Positions 45,952 to 57,079 of a stretch of 64,000 bases of DNA are shown here, piece after piece. A program made the position numbers and the translations under genes. Position 1 is the stretch's first letter. Every line of letters begins with the position of its first letter. The notes under the pieces were generated by a model. The model was not told where the DNA came from, did not search any database, and was given only the letters and a program-made list of their open reading frames with translations. This DNA is from Jackrogersella multiformis (taxonomy: Eukaryota; Ascomycota; Sordariomycetes; Xylariales; Hypoxylaceae): assembly GCA_902806575.1 (NCBI GenBank), contig CADCXD010000002.1, positions 3,162,001-3,226,000 of the forward strand, read 5' to 3'.

Positions 45952-48900
45952 CTAGTATCCCGGGCCATCCATCGGAGCATTGAATGAAGGGGGATCCATA
46001 GCCATAAATTCCAGTAGGTCAACGCCTCCCACGTTCACTCCCTGGTCTGTCATTGTCACATTGGAATTCTCTCCCACGCTTTGGAACAAGCCCGGGCCAG
46101 GTGGGAGGTACCACATTTGGTCGTCCGCGGTCCAGTCAGCACCGGCCTCGAAGATATTGTCACCGAGGTTGGATGTTTCTACAACATTGCCATTTAGGGC
46201 CGGTGTGGTAGATCCGAACACCGAAGCCGATCCAGCCGGATAAGGGAAATGGCCCGGGGTTAGGTCGAAAGGCGTCGCTGATACATTGCCAGACGGGGTG
46301 GACGAGCGCTCTGTAAGACTCATTAGTCTCGTTTCCGAGGCGCAAAGGCGCAGGGTCGACAGAGAGAGAGCGATATATATACTAAAATATGAATCAAAAT
46401 ACTTACTAGGGACATGGAGTTCGTCTCTGAATTTAGTATGGCTAAGATACCCATGCTCGACCCCGTTGGTCTGGATATGTCCATTCGTGACGGCAGATTT
46501 GCTCTCGCCGTTCGAACGAGGACTCCTACCTTCGCCGGAAGCTGACGCTGGCGCATACTTAAAGCGGTCTCGGAGCCGTGTTGTTAGAGACTCGAGTAAA
46601 TCACCGAATCGTGTACCTAGGTGAATGTCATCGACGACGCAGTTTCGTAGCGCGTCCACCGTGCGATCCAAAAGACTAATGCTCACTTCTACATCAGCTT
46701 TCGGCGCACCTAGGGCAAATGTCTTGAGCAAGAACATGGCTCCACTGATGATGCGGAAGTACGTTCGCACAGGGGCATGCTTGAGATAGCCCTGTTTTAG
46801 CAGGCCTTCGACAACTGTCCGCAGAAGGTTTCTACACCCGTCTACTACTTCCTTGACATATTCCTGGTCTTCGTGGCCGAAACCACCTAGATGACCAAGA
46901 GGGAGGTTGCCAAGATAGTTCTGTGTTTGAGGCGACAGTTGTGGATTCCCGACAGCTATACTACCCCCATGCGTGGCGTTGGTGGATGCTCCAGCGTTGA
47001 CGGTGCAGCGTTCAACGACAGCCTGCAAAGCCAGGGAGTTGACGTATATTCGCACGTATTCATACTCGATAGTCAATATATGACGGATGTTTTCAGGCAT
47101 ATCGAAACGCTGAAACTCTCTCCACCAGTTTCTGAGGATCGGCTGGAATTCCTTGAGCGCCTTCGTGTAATTTCCACTTTGGATGATCTCCGTGGTATGC
47201 TTCCGTGATCGGAAGAGTCTCTCGTTGCCCAACTGCATGGCATCGCTCACTCCTACCCAGCAATGTATGATCTGGTCATCCAGCTCGACGTTAGGCACAT
47301 AGCTAAATGCATTAGACAGAACTGATTGGCTGGTTCCCGGCGTGTTGCCCTCGTTGGAGATCGGACGTCTCCCGGAGAGGGCGGGATCGGTTTTCCGGAT
47401 ACTCTCCGGTACCATATTAGTCCACCCGAGACGGCCGGCAAGCTGCGTCAAGTAGACCAACAATAAACGCTTGATCCGCGTCGCGCGGAGACGGTATGCT
47501 TCATCCTCGTACTCCGGTCGCGTGATGGCATTGGTCGCAAGCAGCTCATCGATATCATCAAAAACACCTAATTCATAAGCGAGTCCCAACGCGTTGCTGA
47601 GTAACATCCAGCACATGCGGTCACTCCTCCACGCAGGCTCAAGCCAGCTCTCGATCCGTCGACCTCCGACATTTCCACCGAGACGTTGAGCGCCTTCATC
47701 ATCACCAGCATCGTGGTATGGCGCACCGCGGGATGGGAGCATCAATTCATCGATTGCTTCGTCGGGAGGGAAGTGAAGGGCGCGGGGATGCCACTCAGTC
47801 AAGATCATCAGTGACTCAATCGTACCTAACGTACGAAGACTTCCTTTCCTCAGGCCCCGCCACGGCGCAGTGCTAGAAGTCTGGGACTCATCGGCTCCAG
47901 ATCCACAAAAGCCGCCGCCGAAGGCCTCTTGTCCCCAGAGACACCTTTCAATCATCCTTCGAAGATATCTCCATAGCTCTTCGTGGATCGCGTGAGATCT
48001 ACAATGCCCACCTGTTGATCGTATATAGTAGTACCTCGAGGCGATGGTTAACAGTGTGACAGTCAGGATGGGTTCTTCGGTCAGCAAGGTGGCATGCGAG
48101 GACGGACTGCGAAAAGTCGGCGGCGAGATGGGCGTCATAGGGGAAAGGTACTCGTAGTAGCTAGAGGACGAGTTAGTAGAAGCAAAGTAAACCGTCGCTA
48201 TTGACTTACTATACTATGTATTTCACGGCTTCCTCCTTCGTAAACCATCCGGCCCTGACAAACCTGAACCTCGACCAAGCTTCGAGCGCATCTTGGTATC
48301 CGGCCTCGCTCTCTACGTCCAACCGGCGCTCCATATCAGCCACTTCGTCATTCTTAGTCGACGACTGCAATAGCGGATCAATTAGGTCCGCAGATTTGGA
48401 TGTCGGGCGACCAACCGGGCGACCGTTGAAGTTGGAGGTGTGGTCTCGGGGTGTCTTGCGACCGGGAACGGACACGGGCGAGGGCTGAACAACGGAAGCG
48501 ATGCTTTCAATACGCCTGTTCAAATCATGCGGACTAGTAGCGTAATCAGCAATTCGCTTGTTTGAGACCATGCTAGTCAGACGAGACGGACTGACAGACC
48601 TATCGGTGGCAGCCTTGTACAGTAGGTCGAGGGCGTCGTGGGGCCCATAAACCTCCTTCCTCATAACACTCTGCGCCTCGAGATTCTCCAGCTGGGCGTT
48701 TGAATCCTCACCGACATCCGCATAACTTTCTCCTCTACTCTTCCTTCCGTCTTCGCGGTCGGCGTTGGGCCGTCTTAAGGGCTGTGTTCTACCGGTCGAG
48801 CCGCCCGGGGTCAGCGGAACGCTGCTGTAGGATTTTCTATCAACAACATACGGAGGTATCTCCTCGGAGTGGGGCCGCTTTCGAGCGTTACGGACGGTAT

Positions 48901-49234
48901 AGTCATCCTCCTGGTCGTCGATATCCTCCTCGTTCTTACGCTTACGTCGCGTGGCACTGAAGAAACACTCCTTGCTTTCGCGGCGACAACGCACACAAGG
49001 GGGTTCATGGGGGTCGTCTACGCTCCCTAGATCGCATCGCACCTTTCTTCTCCTACATGGAATGCAAGCCTGGTATACGCGTTTGTGCTGGGAGGTTTGG
49101 GACTGCTGTTGAGGCTCCAAATGGGGTTGTGAGTGGGAGTGCGCCGCGGTGTTTGCGGGGAGGGATTGGCGAGACTGCTGGATCGTAGATGACATGTTGC
49201 GAGCGGGTGCAACGGCATTCTCATATTGAGACAT
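45952..49234 (-). CDS. Zn2Cys6 transcription factor (possibly ARO80-like)
   Basis: Nuclear regulator of 1077 aa in two exons (minus strand): 48210-49234 and 45952-48160, separated by a 49-nt phase-2 intron (gtaagt ... ctctag) that joins EEAVKYIV to YYYEYLSPMTPISPP. The zinc cluster lies at residues 57-90 with Cys57, 60, 67, 80, 83 and 90 (C-x2-C-x6-C-x12-C-x2-C-x6-C); the 12-residue loop is longer than in Gal4. The middle homology region occupies much of exon 2 and contains ILTVTLLTIASRYYYI, RMCWMLLSNALGLAYELGVF and RLLLVYLTQLAGRLGW. The loop and CVRCRRESKECFFS remind me of ARO80-type activators of aromatic amino-acid catabolism, but I cannot verify that. The first in-frame ATG is 49234; a stop lies upstream of the open extension. 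Confidence 0.9.
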
Positions 49235-51813
49235 GGTCTGATCCAATGGTGCTATCCTTCCGGTCGGCTCGGGCTCCAGTATCAGCGCAAGCTCCAACTT
49301 GAGCTATGACTTTCTGCAGACGCATCAATAGTGTAGAAGGGCAAAATACCCGGCGCGCGCCGACCGCTGCTCGGCTTACGACGGGATTTCGAGGTGTTAT
49401 ACGACGAAGAGGCGAAAAAAAAGGGTAGTAAGGGTTCCGACGGAGTGGGACAAATGGGAATCTATCAATTGAGAGTCTATAATAACCCGATCCCTACTTT
49501 AGACAAGTCGGTGGGCGAGCGAAGTGGGTTTTCTCGGACTTGCGGGGTTGAGAGGCCGAGACAGAGAGAGCTGAGATGAGGATCGATGATGGTACAGTAT
49601 GTGAAGCAATATATATACGGTACGAAGAAGGTCCCAAGACCCCAAGATCCCAAGTTGCAAGGGTAAGGGTCCTGCAACAGTAGCAGGGAAGGTCCAAGGA
49701 TACAGGCTTGTCTTAGGTGATACAACTTTTCTTGGAATTATCGCGGGTCAGGTGGTTCGTGGCCGTAGTTGGCGGAAGGTTAGAGTCGGTAAGATCACCT
49801 ACCAGTGTAGGTAGTTAGGTAGTTATACTGGGTAGTTAGACTGGGTAGGTATTCTAGGTAGGTAGGTAGGTAGGTAGGTAGGTACCTAGGTAGGTATTCT
49901 AGGTTAGGTAGGTAGATATGGATGTAGATACAGATACCTATTCAGCCTGGAGATGACGGCGGAGATAAGCGCCACAAATAAGGGAAAATATAATTCGTAA
50001 AGTCAGTCAATCCCGAACGAGGCTTAATTCAGATAATCTGGTCTTGTCTTGTCTCGGATTCGACTCTGATAAGCCGCAGCTTATAGGTTACTCACACAAG
50101 TAGGTAGTTGGTTTTAGTTTGCAATCGGGAAAGGGAAACAATCTGGGTGTGATGGGATGGGAACTGTATGCTCTATGATTGGAGCGGCTGGTATATACCT
50201 GGGTATCGTAATCCGGGGTGATGAAGCAATCAGATATCGAAGTTACCCTTTTGCCAATGAAGAGATAGGACAAAGTGGGATAACGTAGGATTTCTATGCT
50301 AGGTGGGAATTGATATCCATGGATGTAAGAGAGAGATATGAATTAACAGTTCGAGATATGTACAGGATAACATTTTTTACTTTCCAATACCTAGGTATGT
50401 ATCTAATCTATACTTTCTCGTCTTTTGGTCTTCTCTTTCCATCTTTCCATGTTTCACCGACTAAGACTCGTGCCAATAGAAGCCACGCCCGTACTCAAGG
50501 CCGACACGAGAAAGCACGAGGAAGGTGAGGGAAGGAGATATTATTACGCGATACTTCCAAGGTTTCTAGGCAGGTAGTTACCTGTACGTCCGCTGAAAAC
50601 GCAGGCGGGGCACATGCAATGATGCAACTACCTCCCTAGGAGGTAGGTACCTAGGTACCTAATTAAGGGTATCCATGGACGAATGAGTCGGTGAAAACGT
50701 TACCCTGGCGGTAGGTAGCGTACATATGTACCTTCATGCAATTGATACCGAAAGCGGCAATCCAATATCACCAATAGAAGCCCGATGTGTGGCTTGGCTG
50801 AAGCAGACCAGAACAGACAGAATGACACAGTCACGTTACCGGTAAGCGTGACCTATCCCATCATGGGCATCAATCTTATATTTGCCTTCTTCACCTTAGT
50901 TCCTTCTACACTAGATTCACCTCGAGAATGAGGAGAAAATCCCCAATTGACCTACCAGCGAGACAGCGAGATGCCAATAGGCCCTCCAGGGTCGGAGCCT
51001 CGGCAGGTTCCTTACCCTTAGGTACCTTAGGTAGGTAGGGTAGCTCCTCCCTTCGCTCTACACTACACTCCATATGTATGTACACTAGATGTCCCCATTC
51101 TTCTCTCCGCAAGCCCCCAATCTCCACTAAATAGGACTTGTCCGTAGCACCTATCAGATGACGATCCGTTTAGCCTCACCCGCGATTTGTGATGTCATTT
51201 TCAGCTCAACAACCCGCGAGGCTTCGTACCTACCTGGTAGGCAGGTATAATTCTTCTAATAACCCAGCCAATCGGGCTCTAACCTTTTTATTTAGAAATT
51301 AGCACAGCAGTGGAAATCCGTAAATCCACCTATCCTGAAGGGTAGGTACCTGGCATTGTGTCATGTCTCATGTCTCCCATGAGGATCATTTCAAGCATAC
51401 ATATGACTAAATCATTGCTTGCGACTCATAGCATTTCTACACTACAACTACATGTAGGATCTCTATGCGTGCAATTACGTACTTACCATAATACCTATAA
51501 AGGCAATTGACATAACGTAAGCTTAAGCACCAAGGTAATTTCTTTTTTATAAAAATCATTGATTGCATTGTCGGGAGACTATTTGCAGGGTATCAATCGC
51601 GTGGAGCGTTAAAACGCAACCATACGCCAATGTCACCATTGCCACCTGTCTGACCAATGCCACATTCATGTAGGTCAACCTGAAGATAGGTGCCTTGCCA
51701 AAACCTACAACGCCAATGCCAATGCAAATGCTCCCTTGTTCTGCGAGAAGAAATGACCAAGTGACTTATTCCCGTCCGTATGCACACCAAATATCAAGAT
51801 CTAGGATTGACCT
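49235..51813. other. Long promoter/intergenic region with TAGG repeats
   Basis: 2.6 kb upstream of the Zn2Cys6 gene. Only short ORFs. It holds a (TAGG)n run at 49855-49884, TAGGTA/CCTAGG clusters at 50388-50396, 50637-50662 and 51018-51038, and the 3' flank of the TAF14 gene after about 51500. Confidence 0.55.
49855..49884. repeat. (TAGG)n tandem run
   Basis: About seven consecutive copies of a 4-bp unit, then CCTAGG and further TAGG copies to 49915. This is the most regular instance of the unit that builds the dispersed TAGGTA palindromes. Confidence 0.85.
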
Positions 51814-52738
51814 CTAGGAGACCACCTTAATGTCGACCTGTCTAGAATTAGCCATCTGGGCAAGCTCTTGATTTAGCACACGCACGCACGCGCGCTCGTT
51901 CGTTCACTTACCAGGAAGTCCCAGATCATCTTGGCTAGGTTGTCGGGAAGGGTAAGCAGGTCCACGGTGAACTCGCCATTCTCGATGTCGTTCTTGGTGT
52001 ACGTCTCCTCATTGCCGTGGTCGTGAATCATCTGGATGACGTGCAGAAGATCATCCTCGTTCAGCTTGGTAAGACCTTCGGCCATCTTCTCGAAGTCACA
52101 GACCGCCTTCTTCTTCTTAAGGTCGTTAGTCTTACGGGACTTAACCGCGACCTTGGAGTCTTCCTCGTTGGGGATCGGGCCCGTCTCTCGGAGGGTGGCT
52201 AGGAGCGCCTGAGAGGGGTTCTTGAAGGTGACGGACTGGATGACTTCGTAGCTGGGGGACTGGAAGTTCAAGTCGTGGTAGATGGTGGTCTTGCCACCCT
52301 TCTCGGTAGTGAATAGGTCGATCGACATCTCGAACTCGCCCCAACCCTCATTGGCGCAAGTGAATGGAGGTTCGGTGAAGGCTGCACTCCGGTTAGTCCT
52401 GGAAGCTCCAAGCCGACAACGGTACGCGATTTCGGATATACTTACTCTGGTGGGTCTTGTCCTCGAACGACGGGTGCAAGTTGTATGTGACCTTGGTGAA
52501 GCAGGTAGCGGGATGTTCGTTACCCGCTTGGTCCAGGACATGGACCTTCACACTCCATTCCTTCATCGGAAACTCGGGCATGGGCGAGGGCTTCGGACTA
52601 GTTACGCGTGCCTAAGTCAGCGACGGAACGGGAGAAAGACGTAGGTAGAGATTAGGGTTAATTGAAGCGAATTGGCAGTGATGTGACTTACATGTTGTGT
52701 TGCTCGGTCACGAGCTTGATACTGCGCTGCAGTTTCAT
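51814..52738 (-). CDS. TAF14: YEATS-domain protein TAF14
   Basis: Subunit shared by TFIID, TFIIF and chromatin-remodelling complexes; its YEATS domain reads acyl-lysine on histone H3. 230 aa in four exons (minus strand): 52692-52738, 52446-52597, 51912-52381, 51814-51837. Start is MKLQRSIKLVTEQHN, which fits the usual TAF14 N-terminus; an in-frame TGA lies 21 nt before this ATG. YEATS residues 5-135 include PMKEWSVKVHVLDQAGNEHP, YNLHPSFEDKTHQTFTEPPF and GWGEFEMSIDLFTTEKGG. A Lys-rich linker and a C-terminal ET-like domain (about 160-225: DLLHVIQMIHDHGNEE, FTVDLLTLPDNLAKMIWDFL) complete it. The last exon is 24 nt (VDIKVVS, stop) after a gtaagt donor. The acceptor at 52598 is the second of two AGs; the first would cause a stop. 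A spliced upstream ORF precedes it. Confidence 0.9.
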
Positions 52739-53003
52739 GATCGCGTCAGTATTCCCTCAAAAGCTGAGATATCGGACTTGTTCAATTCCACGAAGAAGGG
52801 AGAGAAAGAATAGCATTGCCATTGGAAATGATAAAACTTACCTCGACGTGCATAGTGTCGGGTCGCGGCTGCTTGAAAATGATATATTAGAAGCCGTGAT
52901 ATCAAGATTTGGGATTTGGAGAAGAATGTGGTGGAGTAGAAGCGCGTACCTTCTGGGCCTTCTTGCCCTTCTTAGCCTTCTTGCGGTTCTTCGCGTTAGC
53001 CAT
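52735..53003 (-). CDS. Putative spliced upstream ORF in the TAF14 leader
   Basis: Starts with ATG at 53003 and encodes a very basic opening, MANAKNRKKAKKGKKAQK (exon 52950-53003), before a gtacgc donor. After a 78-nt intron with a cttctaat branch site comes QPRPDTMHVE (52842-52871) and a perfect gtaagt donor. The second acceptor is an AAGCAG pair, so the Gln may be absent. The next acceptor is either 52776 (aacaag), giving SDISAFEGILTRS with its TGA overlapping the TAF14 ATG as ATGA (52735-52738), or 52763 (ctcag), giving LLREY with a stop 7 nt before that ATG. No splice choice fuses it in frame to TAF14. The peptide would be about 33-41 aa. Exon codon use looks protein-like, but I do not recognise the peptide. 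It could regulate TAF14 translation or be a second small product. Confidence 0.45.
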
Positions 53004-54554
53004 AGCGGATTATCTTTTCGCCGGCGGAAGGTAGACTAGGTGTTTGTTGTGGGGAGTGCTTCGGGTTAACCTTTATCCGAAGTGGTTTGCACGTGAGAAG
53101 GTTTGAAAAGAATTAGGAATTAAGAACATCCGAGATTTTATGTCACGTGTATGTGATAAGATAAGGAGCTGGCTCTAGTACCAAGTACCCACATTATATA
53201 CATACTTAGGTATGCAGGCAGTTGCTAGGTACCTACCTAGGTAAGTAGTGTACAAGCGCATTGTATTAGTTTGGGATAGATGCATATTAAATGCATACTG
53301 GATACATCCATATATTTTATTTTATTTTATCCATACGTACATATAGGTACCTACACTAGGTACCTACGTATAGCAGCTTTACATTTTACCTTCTTCACTA
53401 TTTCCTAGAATTCCTCGTTCGGCCCATCGTACCTCTACCTCCATTCACACAGCTTAGGTTAATCATATACCTACCTAGTAGCAAGTAACAGTTAGATCTA
53501 CCTTACCTACCTACTTGGGTACCTAAGTTGACCATGGTTCAAAATGGCTACTTACCTACCTAAATATAGGTACCTACCAGGCGTCCCCCTATGAGTCTCT
53601 TAGACGAGGATATCCTAAGTTGGCATATGTCTTTTAAGGTATGTCTTTTAATAAGGTATGTATTTTATGATTATCAAGAAAACGTAACTTACGCTCTACC
53701 TAGGTATATTATTTTGCCTGGGTATCTAGTTGCCATCATATATGGGCGCCTAATATTACAGCCACGGCTCGAGACCTTCCAGCGCCGTGGAATTGGTGAG
53801 ACTAGGCTATTGTCCTGTAGATAGATTGTCCGCTCCTACAATCGTGATATAGGTGAACCTCACAAGGACTGCTCCCGCTTTACTTCTACTAGGGGCAGCT
53901 CCATTTAAACGTCGCGATGAATGAGGCCCAGAAAACCATCAAGGTCGTCGCGAACTTAGAGAGCCAACAAGGGACCCTCGACTCCACCAGTTTCGGTTGT
54001 TTCTTCTATGTACCTAGCAGGTAGGTATTGATGATTTATGCTGTGCTGCTCTTGTATTAGTGATGATAAGAAACAGAAAATGATAGCGGGGGATGTCGAT
54101 GGCGCAGGGAGCATGCCGGTTCGTGCAGATCGTGGGAAGACCGGATAGGCTCCCTTGTCGTTGTATCACTGGCACGAAGTAACGCGGCAGACTCGGTGAA
54201 GATGATACCGCATGTGAGTATGTTCGACCATCTGCCAATCCTTTTCGTCCGGTCCCGAACCCGGCAGAGATCGTGCAGAACCGTAGGGTCTAGCCGGGTC
54301 TACTTTAAGATGCTTTCCCATTGTTCGATCGGTGTGTGTGAGTAATTACCTACCTAGAGGTACCTAGGTAGGTAATGGAGCTTGAGGAGCCGCAAGGGTT
54401 GCGGAGATGGAAAAATAACTATATAAATATCGCTGTACTCTTCACCTGCAGGCTATCCCGCACTCCTCGGATCCTATGAGATCTCATTCCTCACTCCAAA
54501 CACCACCTACCCCCAGAGTTCGGCCGGCCGACCGATACTAGTATTATAGAAGCA
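53004..54554. other. Divergent intergenic region with TAGGTA clusters
   Basis: Promoters of TAF14 (minus) and the MFS gene (plus). CCTAGG/GGTACC clusters lie at 53224-53246, 53344-53366, 53468-53530, 53570-53580, 54003-54030 and 54348-54376. The ORF at 53591-53824 is not supported by any motif. Confidence 0.55.
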
Positions 54555-56492
54555 ATGGAGAAGGCCGAAGAGATATCGGCCATCACCGAGAATATCACGA
54601 GGAGCGAGGCCGAAGAAAAAGTTTCGTCCAGATCTACATCTGTAGATACCTCCTTAGAAACCCAGGTGTTCGATGCGAAGGCGACAAGGCGACTTCTGAG
54701 AAAAATCGACTTCCACGTTATTCCCATCATGTGCCTCATCTGCCTGTCAGTTAGTTAGCAGCAACATGTCCGGAGAAAGAACGGAGATGGGGGGGCTTCA
54801 CGGCATTTATTTCGTATGGATACTAATATATTCTCGCTAGACTCTGCTTTCTCGACCGAGCCAACATCGGAAATGCTCGTCTAGATAACCTAGAGTCGGA
54901 CCTTCACCTCGTTGGCTTGCAGTACAACCACTGTCTTGCCATTCTATTCCCGTTTTATATCGCGGCAGAGATCCCCAGCAATATAATGATGAAGGTTAGC
55001 TTACCGTAGACGATTTCAGTCTTACTATTCCGTCCCTTCAGCTCATAACCCCCAACCCCCTTTTGCATACTATCGAGACTATAAATACCTTAGTTATTGA
55101 TGCAACCCATATCAAAGCGGATTCGGCCATCCACGTGGTTAGCATTCATCATGTTCGCCTGGTCCGCCTGCGTCATCGGGCAAAGCTTCGTGAAGAACTA
55201 CCAAGGGCTCATGGCCACGCGGGCGCTCCTCGGCGCCTTCGAAGGGGGCTTCTTTCCCGGCATCAACTTCTACATCACGCATTGGTATCCCAGGAACGAG
55301 TGCGGGCTGCGGATGGCGATAGTCTTCTCGTCCGCCACCCTGGCCGGCGCCTTCGGGGGTATCTTAGCACGTGGCATCGCCGAGATGAGCGGCGTGGGCG
55401 GGCTATCCGCGTGGTCGTGGATATTCATAATCGAGGGCCTCGCCAGTATTCTCGTCTCGTTCCTGGCGTACTGGGCAGTAAAAGGCTATCCTTCTAGGTA
55501 AGGTATTGATATTATATGATTTCTACGTCAAAACGATCCTAACATCCTCGTGTACACCAGCGCACGCTTCCTAACCACAGCAGAGCGCCACGAAGTCGAA
55601 AGGCGTCTCGCGGCGGATTCGGGCTCGCTACCCGACGACTTCGATGGTAAATACATCTTGCAGGCGTTTTCGGACTGGAAGATCTACGTGCACATGGTGA
55701 TCTGCATGGCCGGCTTCTGTCCCGTCTACTCCTTCTCGCTCTTCCTGCCCACCATCGTCAAGAGCATGGGATACTCTGCCAACAACGCGCAGCTCATGAG
55801 CGCGCCCCCCTACGTCCTCGCTTGCGTCTTCACCATCGGCGGGAGCCGGCTCGCGGACCAGTACCGCCAGCGAGGCGTCTTCCTTCTGGCTTTCCAGCTC
55901 GTCGCGATCCTGGGACTCGCGCTCTTGGCCGCGAGCGCAGACCCCACGATTCAGTATACCGGAACGGTTTTTGCCGCTATCGGTAAGTCATACCTACCTA
56001 GATGCCCGGCGGGCAAGCGATGAGACAGAGGGGGAGAGACGGAAACTAACTCCAGAGAAAAAAATTTCAGGGATCTATCCACAGATCCCTCTCGGTCTCG
56101 CGTGGAACGGCAACAATATCGGCGGCAGTCTGAAGCGAGCTACGGGAATTGCCATGCAGGTGATGGGAGGTAACTGTGGGGGTATTGTCGCCTCGTATGT
56201 CTATCTGACAAAGGATGCGCCGCGTTACATCGCCGGTCACGGCATTCTGATCGGATTCGTCGGGTTAGTCTGCTGAAACACCTCCTCGTACCACTGCGTG
56301 ATCTCTAACTCGTATCCTTGTTGCAGAATGGCCTTCATCTTGACTTTATTCATGACGACCTGGTGTCGTGTGGAGAACACCCGGCGCGATGCTATTGCAA
56401 GAGAGATGATAGCCGAGGAGTTGACCTCGGAGCAGGAGATTCTGGAACGAGAACGAGCCGACAGTGTCTCGTGGTTTAGATATACTGTCTGA
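54555..56492 (+). CDS. MFS transporter, Dal5-like anion:cation symporter family
   Basis: Plasma-membrane permease of 501 aa with 12 predicted helices. Exons: 54555-54745, 54841-54994, 55118-55497, 55561-55982, 56071-56263, 56327-56492; all phases close. Family landmarks: LLCFLDRANIGNARLDNLES after the first intron, PFYIAAEIPSNIMMK, RIRPSTWLAFIMFAWSACVI, ATRALLGAFEGGFFPGINFY followed by ITHWYPRNE, WSWIFIIEGLASI, and GNNIGGSLKRATGIAMQVMG in the C-terminal half. In yeast the family includes carriers of allantoate, nicotinate, pantothenate and biotin; filamentous fungi have dozens with unknown substrates. N- and C-termini are charged and cytosolic. The donor at 54746 (gtcagt) is slightly unusual; an alternative GT four bases on would break the frame. 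Confidence 0.92.
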
Positions 56493-57079
56493 AGTCAAGA
56501 CAGGCAGATAGATATATTGCAACGGAAATCATTGCTCTAGAAACTAACGCGTGGACTACATATATCTGGTGATAGACCCCTTGACCCCGGACGCCATCAT
56601 GAAACTCTTGCAAATCACTATAATACAGAGGTATAACGGGATTCCAAGGAGGAGTGGACACGTTTACGCGGTAAAATGTAGTAGCAACACGTTTGAATAG
56701 AGCTAGAAAGTCTTTCATCATAATGGTCCGAACATCCATCCGGAAGTAAAACATCATCTGCACTAGACCCAAAGCCACCATTTTGAACTCGGCTTTAGAG
56801 CTTGGTTGGGAGATTGACTTGCATGCGGCCATCCAGGAATGACGTGATAAACATCCGCTTCTTTAATAGTAAAGGACGAGAACGATGATCTAAGCAAGCA
56901 ACCCATGGGGGGGAAATAGCAACGCGCGCACGCTATGCAGTCATATCCCACTATAATGCGCGCTTTCGCCTGAGTAAATACCCATATCATACCCTGCCCC
57001 TCTTTCCGCTATTTATGAATGTTTGGAAACATGGCTTTCGTATATCAGGAATATATGACCATGTGAACGCGCCCTGAAA
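56493..57079. other. Intergenic region between convergent genes
   Basis: Joins the 3' ends of the MFS gene (plus) and STE50 (minus). Short minus-strand ORFs here show no motif. No other structure seen. Confidence 0.6.

Noticed and set aside
27172..56492. Possible secondary-metabolite cluster (FAD oxidase, Zn2Cys6 factor, AKR, MFS, DMT transporter)
   Set aside because: The genes are spread over tens of kilobases, interleaved with housekeeping genes such as Pelota and TAF14, and there is no backbone synthase.
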